Shown: in pieces, positions 9,860-16,724 of the stretch
How the letters are laid out: the number at the start of each line of letters is the position of its first letter
Position numbering within the stretch: the first letter of the stretch is position 1
Source of the DNA: Verrucomicrobiales bacterium
Lineage (GTDB): Bacteria > Verrucomicrobiota > Verrucomicrobiia > Verrucomicrobiales > DEV007
DNA length: 44,857 bases
Direction of reading: 5' to 3'
NCBI GenBank assembly: GCA_030730365.1
Contig: JANQVJ010000048.1
Location: forward strand, 19,674 to 64,530
Translations under genes and position numbers: made by a program
The notes under the pieces: model-generated
The model's input: the letters and a program-made list of their open reading frames with translations, nothing else
Told to the model about the DNA's origin: nothing
Database searches by the model: none

Positions 9860-9928
9860 GGCCGTAGGCCGGAGGCCGGGTGATAGGAATCGGAGCGTAG
9901 CGAAGTCAAGGTAAGAAGGTAGGAAGGT
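9860..9928. repeat. Short periodic sequence after the DUF1501 gene
   Basis: Two short periodic stretches follow each other. Three 7-bp units GGCCGTA, GGCCGGA, GGCCGGG run from 9860 to 9880. The 5-mer AAGGT then recurs at exactly 8-bp intervals at 9908, 9916 and 9924. The second stretch runs directly into the palindromic repeat at 9929. No gene is seen in the 215-bp gap 9850-10064. Confidence 0.6.
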
Positions 9929-9955
9929 GCCGGACCGCAGGCGTCCCGCCCGCTT
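9929..9955. repeat. GC-rich palindromic dispersed repeat, copy 2
   Basis: This matches the element at 1531-1557 at 24 of 27 positions, in the same orientation. The stem is imperfect here (GCAGGCG against CGCCCGC). It lies 79 bp after a DUF1501 stop codon. Confidence 0.65.
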
Positions 9956-10064
9956 TCCTGCTCTTGCCGATGCCATGCCCGGGCCTGTCTACTCCCTCCA
10001 CGATTCAGTTGAGCATCTCCGGATCGGGCTTACTTTATAATCCCGTTTTCTTAAGCTTTCGCCG

Positions 10065-11039
10065 ATGTCCAACCTGCCACCTTCACTGTCGCTCAACCGC
10101 CGTCATTTTCTCAACACCTTCGGCGGAGCCGGGGCGGCGATGATCCTTGGCAATTGCAAAACCGTCCCGACCGAGTCCACCCCGGTGATGCTGCGCCAGC
10201 CCCGCCTGCCGTGGTCGGTTGTCTTTAAAGGCGAGCCGAAATTCCACCGCCTCTGCGAACAGGCAAAGAGGGAGAACTGGGCGAGTCAGCCTATCGGAGA
10301 GCGCACCGTCACCGCAGGCAAAGCTCTCTGTGGGACCCCCTACGGCAATTACACCCTCGAGATCGACAACAAGATCGAGTCTCCCTCGGTCAACTTCGAC
10401 TTGCTCGACTGCTGGACCTTTTACGAAGCCTCCCTCGCTCTCGCCCGTCTCGTCAAAAATCCTTCTTCGCAGTGGACCCGCGAGGCCTTTCTTCACTACA
10501 TCGAACTCGAGCGCTACCGCGGCGGTCGCTGCGACGGCACCTACGTCAGCCGCATGCACCATCTCGAGGAAGTCTTCGCCAACAATGAGCGACGCGGTCT
10601 CGGTCGAAATATGACCGCCTCCCTCGGTGGACTCTCCCTGCGACGCAAGGTTCGCTACATGCAGTTGGCGAGCATCAGCAAAAGTAACCGCTACCTGCGC
10701 AACAATCCGGCGATGCTCGGCGATATGGCGAGAGTCGAGGAAGACATCTCCCAGTTGCCCGTCACTTACATTCCCAGCAGCAAAGTCGCGTCGGTCGAGT
10801 CGAAGCTCGAGAACGGTGACGTCATTGCTATCGTCACGAGCTGGCATTCCACCTACACCGGGCACGTAGGCCTCGCCTTGCGTGACGGAGCGAACTGTCG
10901 CTTCATGCACGCGACCTCTTCGCGCAGCAAGGGAAAGGCCTGCATCATCGACGGTCGCATCTCCACTTATTTGCGGGAAAAAGGCACGAATATCGGCATC
11001 ACCGTCTTCCGTCCGTCTGAGGCACCGCTGATCGGCTGA
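10065..11039 (+). CDS. DUF1460 (N-acetylmuramoyl-L-alanine amidase-like) exported protein
   Basis: A 324-residue exported protein resembling the DUF1460 family, an NlpC/P60-like cysteine-peptidase fold annotated as N-acetylmuramoyl-L-alanine amidase-like. The N-terminus LNRRHFLNTFGGAGAAMILG is a Tat-type signal. The family core is visible in CGTPYGNYTLE followed by FDLLDCWTFYEASLALARL, where C116 is the probable nucleophile. A histidine near residue 269 in YTGHVGLAL is the likely second catalytic residue. The expected role is peptidoglycan or muropeptide cleavage in the periplasm. C31 after LGN is a poor lipobox, so I do not call it a lipoprotein. It stands alone and converges on the oxidoreductase gene, whose stop is 4 bp away. 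Confidence 0.78.
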   Translation: MSNLPPSLSLNRRHFLNTFGGAGAAMILGNCKTVPTESTPVMLRQPRLPWSVVFKGEPKFHRLCEQAKRENWASQPIGERTVTAGKALCGTPYGNYTLEIDNKIESPSVNFDLLDCWTFYEASLALARLVKNPSSQWTREAFLHYIELERYRGGRCDGTYVSRMHHLEEVFANNERRGLGRNMTASLGGLSLRRKVRYMQLASISKSNRYLRNNPAMLGDMARVEEDISQLPVTYIPSSKVASVESKLENGDVIAIVTSWHSTYTGHVGLALRDGANCRFMHATSSRSKGKACIIDGRISTYLREKGTNIGITVFRPSEAPLIG

Positions 11040-11043
11040 TCGT

Positions 11044-12012
11044 TTAAGCGAACCCGCCGCTGCGCCGCAACTGCTCGAGCACGCGCAGGTTGGCCAGCGT
11101 GTTTTCCGGCGCATTCCAGTTTGGTGCGCCGGCGACAACTTCGGCGAAGGCATCGGCTTCGACGGCGTAAATGGGCCGTTTTTCTTTGATCGAAAAGGCC
11201 TTCACTTTTCCCTTCGGCGAGACTAGCGAAAAGCCGTCTTTTCCCTGCCAGAATCGCGTCACTTCGAGGCGCCCCTCTGTCCCCGCAATGTGCGCGGTCT
11301 GATCCGAGAGCACCGTCATGCCGCAGGTGAAGGTCGCAAGAGCGCCCCCCGGGAATCCGAGAAGGCCGGCCGCGTAGTCGTCGACCCCATACTCGTGGCG
11401 ATGGGCGACACACTCGACCCTGTCAGGTTCCGTAGCCAAGAGGGTTCGGGTGAAATCGACGCAGTAACATCCCACGTCCATCAGGGATCCGCCGCCCGGT
11501 CCTGCCTGGAAGCGGGCATCCTGCGGGAGGGCCTCGCGGTTGAAGGTAAAGTTCGTTCGGATCAAGCGGATTTCTCCGACCGCGCCCGCGGCGATGATCT
11601 CGTGAATCAGGGCCGTCTGCGGGTGCGCCCGATACATGAAAGCCTCGATGAGGACGAGGCCCCTCGCCGCTGCCCGCGCAAACATTTCCCGGGCCTCTGT
11701 CTCGCTCAATGCCATCGGTTTTTCACAGAGAACGTGCTTCCCTGCGTCCAGCGCCGCGAGGGTCCACTCGTGGTGGAGGGCATTCGGCAGGCTGATGTAG
11801 ACCGCATCGACATCCGCGCGGGCGAGGAGCGCCTCGTAACCGCTCACTGCGTCGCCTCCGTGGCTTTTCACAAAAGCCGCCGCCGTGTCGGCCTTGCGCG
11901 AGGCGACCGCGGCAAGTCGTCCGCTGCGCGAAAAGGGGAGGTCGGCGGCAAAGCGACCGGCGATTGTGCCCGTGCCGAGGATGCCCCAGCGGAGCGGAGG
12001 AGGACTCTTCAT
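11044..12012 (-). CDS. Gfo/Idh/MocA family oxidoreductase
   Basis: An NAD(P)-dependent oxidoreductase of 322 residues, probably cytoplasmic and acting on a sugar or cyclitol. The Rossmann motif GILGTGTIAGRFAADL is at residues 10-25. The hallmark EKP is at residues 97-99 in HVLCEKPMAL, where the lysine is expected to be catalytic. The C-terminal alpha/beta domain includes LMDVGCYCVDFTRTLL, the conserved second-half signature. The gene is transcribed divergently from galE, with 54 bp between their start codons, so a shared control region is possible. Family calls do not fix the substrate. Confidence 0.93.
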   Translation of the reverse strand: MKSPPPLRWGILGTGTIAGRFAADLPFSRSGRLAAVASRKADTAAAFVKSHGGDAVSGYEALLARADVDAVYISLPNALHHEWTLAALDAGKHVLCEKPMALSETEAREMFARAAARGLVLIEAFMYRAHPQTALIHEIIAAGAVGEIRLIRTNFTFNREALPQDARFQAGPGGGSLMDVGCYCVDFTRTLLATEPDRVECVAHRHEYGVDDYAAGLLGFPGGALATFTCGMTVLSDQTAHIAGTEGRLEVTRFWQGKDGFSLVSPKGKVKAFSIKEKRPIYAVEADAFAEVVAGAPNWNAPENTLANLRVLEQLRRSGGFA

Positions 12013-12066
12013 GCCTGACAGAAGAGCATGAATCAGTTGCGTTCAACGCCGGAGTAATAGAAACTT

Positions 12067-13065
12067 ATGAGTTTTATGAAAGTCCTTGTCACCGGCGGCG
12101 CCGGCTACATCGGAAGTATCGCTGTCGACGCCCTCATCGCCTCCGGCCACGAGGTCGCTGTGCTCGACAATCTCTACGTGGGGCACCGTGCCGCGGTGAA
12201 TCTGCAGGCCGTCTTCTTTGAGGCAGACCTCGCAGATCGATCGGCCGTCGATCAGGTCATGGGAACCTTTTCCCCTGACTCCATCATGCACTTCGCCGCC
12301 TACTCCCTCGTCGGGGAGTCGGTCGAGAATCCTTTTAAATACCTCGGTGACAATGTTTCGAACGCGGTCAACCTGATCGACTCTGCCATCAGTCACGGCG
12401 TGGAGCGCTTCATCCTTTCCTCCACCGCCAATCTCTTCGACGAGCCCGAGACCATCCCGATCTCGGAAAAAGAGAAGATCGTCCCCGGCAGTCCCTACGG
12501 TGAGTCGAAGTACTTCGTCGAACGCATCCTCCATTGGGCGCACCGCACGAAGGGCCTGCGCTACGCTGCCCTGCGCTATTTCAATGCGGCCGGCTGCACG
12601 CCCTTGAGAGGCGAAGACCATGATCCCGAGACGCACCTCATCCCGCTCGTGATCCAGGTCGCGCTGGGGCAACGCCAGAGCATCAAGATCTTCGGCGACG
12701 ACTACCCGACCGCCGATGGCACCTGCGTGCGTGACTATATCCATGTCGAGGATCTTGCCTCGGCCCACCTCCTCGCCCTCGAGGCGCTGCGCGAACGTGA
12801 GGTGCTCCATTATAATCTCGGGAATGGAAACGGTTTCAGCGTCAAAGAGGTCGTCGAGACGGTACGCGAAGTGACCGGCCACGCCGTCCCTGCGGAGATC
12901 ACCCCGCGTCGTGTCGGCGACCCCGCGATCCTCATTGCCGACAGCCGCCGCATCCGCGAAGAACTCGGGTGGAATCCGAAGTACCCCGATCTCAAGTCCA
13001 TCGTCCAATCCGCCTGGGACTGGCATCTCGAGCATCCCAGGGGATACGACGACCGGGTGAAGTAG
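12067..13065 (+). CDS. galE: UDP-glucose 4-epimerase
   Basis: An extended short-chain dehydrogenase that interconverts UDP-glucose and UDP-galactose for surface polysaccharide or galactose metabolism. Visible marks are the NAD-binding glycine motif [10 protein letters not shown] (residues 8-17), LDNL at 33-36, the SST segment at 118-120, and the catalytic YGESK with Y144 and K148. [10 protein letters not shown] and [12 protein letters not shown] are typical GalE segments. The length (332 residues) is normal. The start is the ATG at 12067; the ATG at 12076 would trim three residues before KVLVTGG and is equally possible. The downstream gene starts 12 bp after the stop, so galE probably heads a three-gene operon. 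Confidence 0.95.
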   Translation: MSFMKVLVTGGAGYIGSIAVDALIASGHEVAVLDNLYVGHRAAVNLQAVFFEADLADRSAVDQVMGTFSPDSIMHFAAYSLVGESVENPFKYLGDNVSNAVNLIDSAISHGVERFILSSTANLFDEPETIPISEKEKIVPGSPYGESKYFVERILHWAHRTKGLRYAALRYFNAAGCTPLRGEDHDPETHLIPLVIQVALGQRQSIKIFGDDYPTADGTCVRDYIHVEDLASAHLLALEALREREVLHYNLGNGNGFSVKEVVETVREVTGHAVPAEITPRRVGDPAILIADSRRIREELGWNPKYPDLKSIVQSAWDWHLEHPRGYDDRVK

Positions 13066-13077
13066 CCTCGTCCCGCG

Positions 13078-13749
13078 ATGCGACGCTTCATCCCCGAGAT
13101 CCTGCTCTTCTTCGCGCTGGCGGGCCCGGCGGCGGCGCATCCGGCGCTCTATCACTATCTCGAGATCAATCTCTTCGACGCGGGTGAGGTTCCGGTCTAC
13201 GTGACCTTTCACGCCCCCGAACTGATCGAGGGAGTGGTCACGCCCGAAGACGATCTCTACGGCCGCGAATGGCTCGCGACCCGCGACGACGCCACTCTTG
13301 CCGGCCTTGTTGAAAACGCCGATCTTTTTGCCGGAGAAGTCTTCGCCTTTCAGTTCGCGGAGCGCGAGGTTGCGCCGGATTTCGTTTATCCGGATTTTGC
13401 GACGATACGCCGTCCGCCGCCCGGCAGTGTCGTGCCTGACGGTTGTTTCAGCGGCGCGGCGATGCTGCCCTACACGAGAGGCGAGACGGCGCTGATGATC
13501 GCGTTTTCCGCAACGGCTCAGAAGAGGTTGATGCTCATCATCAATCGTCCCGCCGCCTTTCCCGAAGTCATCGATCTCGAGCCGGGCGAACAATATGTGC
13601 TGGCTCTGCCTGAGGCGCCGCTTCAGGCGGGTGCGGTTTGGGGTATTGCGGCGGTGCTGTTGAGTTTAATCCTGATCCTCGTGCTGGCGTTGATCGGGTG
13701 GCGGCGGGGCTTGTTTTCCCTTCGGAAAAATCCCACTCTCGCAAAATGA
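13078..13749 (+). CDS. Exported, C-terminally membrane-anchored protein of unknown function
   Basis: I do not recognise this 223-residue protein. It has a signal peptide (FIPEILLFFALAGPAAAHP) followed by a roughly 150-residue extracytoplasmic region that opens HPALYHYLEINLFD. A C-terminal helix (VWGIAAVLLSLILILVLALI, about residues 182-204) and a basic tail RRG..LRKN indicate a cytoplasmic end. Two cell-surface or periplasmic features stand out: the histidines directly after the cleavage site (HP, YHY) and a segment GSVVPDGCFSGAAMLPYTRG with a single cysteine. It lies between galE (12 bp upstream) and the metallo-beta-lactamase-fold gene, which it overlaps by 4 bp (ATGA). Co-translation with that gene is likely. 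Confidence 0.75.
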   Translation: MRRFIPEILLFFALAGPAAAHPALYHYLEINLFDAGEVPVYVTFHAPELIEGVVTPEDDLYGREWLATRDDATLAGLVENADLFAGEVFAFQFAEREVAPDFVYPDFATIRRPPPGSVVPDGCFSGAAMLPYTRGETALMIAFSATAQKRLMLIINRPAAFPEVIDLEPGEQYVLALPEAPLQAGAVWGIAAVLLSLILILVLALIGWRRGLFSLRKNPTLAK

Positions 13750-15623
13750 AAACGATTTCAGGATTCTTTGTCGTGATGCTCGCATCGGCGGCTTCGCTGT
13801 ACGCCCAGTTGCCCGCGGGAATCCAGTTTGAAAAAGGTCCGCTCAATGCCGTCACCATCGAAAAGGCGGGGCAGCGACTTGTCATTTACGGAGGCGGGGC
13901 TCCGGGGGCGGATCAGGTGCTGATGACTCACGTGCGGCGTGACTCCACCGAATTTGCCCGCCTCGCTGCCGGAAAGACCGGAAAAGTGGTCGCCCCGGCG
14001 AGCGTTGCCGACTTTCTCGACTATCCCTCAGCCCACTGGACGGCCTGGTGGGAAAAGCGCTTCGACTACTACGACCAGCAGGTTACCCGCCTCCCGATCT
14101 CGCCGCTCGCGGTGGCGCATCCGGTCGCGGGCGGGGACACGTTCGCCGGACCGGGTGGACTTGAGTTACGCGTTCTCGAGACTCCCGGATACACGCGCGA
14201 GGGCATCACCTACCTGCTCGAACTCGAGGGCAAAAAGATTGCCTTCAGCGGCGATCTCATTCTGGCCGGAGGCCGCGTGCCCGACCTCTACAGCTTTCAG
14301 GACGCGATCCCCGAAGCGAAGATCGGTGGATATCACGGCTACGGCGGGCGCCTCGGTCAACTCGTCAGCAGTCTTGAGACCCTCGCCGCCGAAAAGCCCG
14401 ACCTGATTGTCCCGCTGCGCGGCGATCTCATCACCGATCCGCAGGGTGATATCACCGAACTCATCACACGGGTTCGGGCGATCTATGCGAACTACCTCTC
14501 GACCAATGCGCTGAACTGGTATTTCAAAGAAGAGCGACTCACCGCGGCGGGCCGCCTCGTTTTGGGGCCCGAGGCCGAGGTCGAACTGATGGACTACAGC
14601 GAGCACGTCGATCTGCCCGACTGGTGCAAGCACCTCGGAACGACGAAGCTGCTCCTCGCTGATGACGGCTCCGGTTTTGTCCTCGATTGCGGCGGACCGG
14701 GACCGCTCGCAGATCTGCGCAAGGCGCTCGCGGCCGGGCTCGTCACGCGCATCGAGGGCATCTTCGTGACCCACACCCACAATGACCACAGTGCCGCCGT
14801 CGCCGATGCGGCGAAGGAGTTCAACTGTCCGGTCTATGCCGTGGCCGAGGTCGCCGACGTCCTCGAAAATCCCGGGGCCTGGTTTCTCCCCGGGACCTCC
14901 GCGAACGCCGTCGAAAAAGTCACTGTGCTCGCCGACGGCGAGAAGCTGCCCTGGAAAAACTACGAGTTCACCGCGCATTTTTTCCCGGGGCAGATGTTCA
15001 ATCACGGCGCGCTCCTCGTCGAGCGATCCGATCACGCGCCGGTCTTTTTTATCGGCGATTCCTTCTCGCCTTCGGGTATCGACGACTACTGTCTCATGAA
15101 CCGCAATCTCATGCGCGAGGACACGGGATTTTTCCTCTGTTTCAAAAAGGTGCGGGGCTTGCCCGAAGGATCCTGGATGGTGAATCAGCACATTCCCCAT
15201 CTCTTTCGCTTCACACCCGCTCGACTCGAACTGCTCGAGCAGCGCTACCGCGAGCGGATCGAGCTCATCAACGCCCTGACCCTCTGGGACGATCCGAACT
15301 ACGCGATCGATGAGCGCTGGGCTTCATTTTATCCCTACGGTCAGACTCTCGCGCCCGGTGCCACCGGCAAGCTCGAGTTGCGGGTCTGGAACCACTCGGT
15401 CCGCGATCGCGAGATACGGGTGAAGTTGCATCTTCCGTCCGGCGTGACTGCCGCGAGGAGTGAGGCGGTCTTAACGCTCCCGGCGCGTCGGCATGGCAGC
15501 ATGACATTTCCTCTTTCGATCGCGGACAATGCCGAGCCCGGCATCAAGGTGATCACCGCAGACATCGCCAGTGATGATTTTGATTTGAAGCAATGGGCCG
15601 AAGCGTTGGTGAAGATCGAGTAG
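13746..15623 (+). CDS. Exported tandem metallo-beta-lactamase-fold protein with degenerate first domain
   Basis: A secreted 625-residue protein with two MBL-fold halves and a C-terminal beta-sandwich. The ATG at 13746 gives a signal peptide (ISGFFVVMLASAASLYAQ) and overlaps the previous gene by 4 bp. The second half holds the intact metal motif THTHNDH (T342-H348), a His in FNHG and FFIGDSFSPSGID, so a hydrolase centre is likely there. The first half keeps the fold layout but its motif reads THVRRDS (61-67), the usual TPGHT reads TPGYT (146-150), and the final His region reads PLRGD. It has therefore lost the metal ligands. The last 100 residues (LAPGATGKLELRVWNHS onward) look like a CARDB/NEW3-type domain. 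The substrate is unknown; lactonase, phosphodiesterase and arylsulfatase-like activities are all possible. Confidence 0.85.
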   Translation: MKTISGFFVVMLASAASLYAQLPAGIQFEKGPLNAVTIEKAGQRLVIYGGGAPGADQVLMTHVRRDSTEFARLAAGKTGKVVAPASVADFLDYPSAHWTAWWEKRFDYYDQQVTRLPISPLAVAHPVAGGDTFAGPGGLELRVLETPGYTREGITYLLELEGKKIAFSGDLILAGGRVPDLYSFQDAIPEAKIGGYHGYGGRLGQLVSSLETLAAEKPDLIVPLRGDLITDPQGDITELITRVRAIYANYLSTNALNWYFKEERLTAAGRLVLGPEAEVELMDYSEHVDLPDWCKHLGTTKLLLADDGSGFVLDCGGPGPLADLRKALAAGLVTRIEGIFVTHTHNDHSAAVADAAKEFNCPVYAVAEVADVLENPGAWFLPGTSANAVEKVTVLADGEKLPWKNYEFTAHFFPGQMFNHGALLVERSDHAPVFFIGDSFSPSGIDDYCLMNRNLMREDTGFFLCFKKVRGLPEGSWMVNQHIPHLFRFTPARLELLEQRYRERIELINALTLWDDPNYAIDERWASFYPYGQTLAPGATGKLELRVWNHSVRDREIRVKLHLPSGVTAARSEAVLTLPARRHGSMTFPLSIADNAEPGIKVITADIASDDFDLKQWAEALVKIE

Positions 15624-15678
15624 CACTCTCCACTTTTCCCTTCCCAATCCCCAACTCAGCGGATTACCATTTAACCCT

Positions 15679-16605
15679 ATGACCATCTCCCGCCGATCCT
15701 GGATGACTGGAGCCCTCGGGCTCGGTCTGGCCCCGCTTTCCCCACTCTTCGCTGTCACGGAACCTTATCAGCGCAGCGGCAAAGGACTGCGCGTCGGGCT
15801 CGCCGCCTACTCGTTCCGGAACTATTTCGAATGGTCGAGGGGGAAGAAAAATCCGAAGTTTGAAGCGGGCGAAAAGGCCATGGACATGCCCGGCTTTATC
15901 GAATACTGCGCCCGCCTCGGACTCGAGAGTGCCGAGCTGACGAGCTACTTTTTTCCGCCCGATTGCGATGCCTCGTACTTCACCGACTGCCGTCGCATCG
16001 CTCATCTCAATGGCGTTCAGATCTCGGGGACGGCGGTGGGGAACAACTTTTCCCATCCCAAAGACGCTCCCGAGCGCGCCGAACAGATCGCCTATGTCAA
16101 AACGTGGATCGATAATGCGGTGCTGATGGGCGCGCCCCACGTCCGTGTTTTTGCGGGGGCTCATCCCAAGGGCGTGAGACCGGAAGAGGCCGAGAAAAAT
16201 GCGATCGAGGCTCTCGCCGAAACGGCGGTGTATGCGGCGGAAAAGGGCGTCTTCCTCGGCATCGAGAATCACGACAGCATCACCACGGCGGACCGTCTCC
16301 TGCGCATCGTGCGCGGGGTCGAGAGCCCCTGGGTGGGAGTGAATCTAGACAGCGGCAACTTCATCGCCGACGACGTCTACGCCGAGATGGCCGCTTCGGC
16401 TCCCTACTCGATCAATGTGCAGCTCAAGACCGAGATCAGAATCAAGGACAGCAAAGAGAAAACTCCCGCCGACCTTGAGCGGGTCGTGAAGATCCTCAAA
16501 GACACCGGTTATGCCGGCCACGTCATCCTCGAGTATGAAGAGGAAACCGACCCCTACGCGCACGTCCCGCCGATTCTGGAAAATCTGCAAAAGTGGTGTT
16601 CTTAA
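15679..16605 (+). CDS. Tat-exported sugar phosphate isomerase/epimerase-like protein
   Basis: A xylose-isomerase-like TIM-barrel protein (AP_endonuc_2 superfamily), 308 residues. It begins with a Tat motif (ISRRSWMTGALGLGL). Barrel landmarks are GLAAYSFRNYF after the signal, LGLESAELTSYFFPP, GAPHVRVFAGAHPKG, GIENHDS (typical metal-site Glu/His strand), VGVNLDSGNF and HVILEYEEETD near the C-terminus. The family isomerises or epimerises sugars with a divalent metal. Exported versions are common in Verrucomicrobiota and Planctomycetota, where substrates are mostly unassigned. It sits 55 bp after the MBL-fold gene in the same direction and may belong to that operon. It is followed by a 119-bp gap with a weak hairpin (16615-16632) that lacks a T-run. 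Confidence 0.88.
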   Translation: MTISRRSWMTGALGLGLAPLSPLFAVTEPYQRSGKGLRVGLAAYSFRNYFEWSRGKKNPKFEAGEKAMDMPGFIEYCARLGLESAELTSYFFPPDCDASYFTDCRRIAHLNGVQISGTAVGNNFSHPKDAPERAEQIAYVKTWIDNAVLMGAPHVRVFAGAHPKGVRPEEAEKNAIEALAETAVYAAEKGVFLGIENHDSITTADRLLRIVRGVESPWVGVNLDSGNFIADDVYAEMAASAPYSINVQLKTEIRIKDSKEKTPADLERVVKILKDTGYAGHVILEYEEETDPYAHVPPILENLQKWCS

Positions 16606-16717
16606 AGTTTTTCGGCCCCGTTATCCCGGGGCGGGACACGGTGACGCGAGTTCCTCGGGACTATTTAGTTCGATCGTAAAGATTCGTAGTCTATCGGGCG
16701 GGAAAATTGCTTTCCTG

Positions 16718-16724
16718 AAAGGAG
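16718..16724 (+). promoter_or_regulatory. Strong Shine-Dalgarno abutting the TPR start codon
   Basis: AAAGGAG at 16718-16724 is a near-perfect ribosome-binding sequence but it touches the ATG at 16725 with no spacer. The CTG at 16734, codon 4 of the same frame, lies 9 bases from it, a normal spacing, and would still yield a complete signal peptide. No other ATG, GTG or TTG codon is suitably placed. The true start is therefore uncertain by three codons. Confidence 0.5.

Noticed and set aside
12043..13593. A 516-codon minus-strand frame across galE and the next gene
   Set aside because: galE is certain on the plus strand; the antisense translation is charged low-complexity sequence without motifs.
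16615..16632. GCCCCG/CGGGGC hairpin as a terminator after the isomerase-like gene
   Set aside because: The stem is only 6 bp and no T-run follows.
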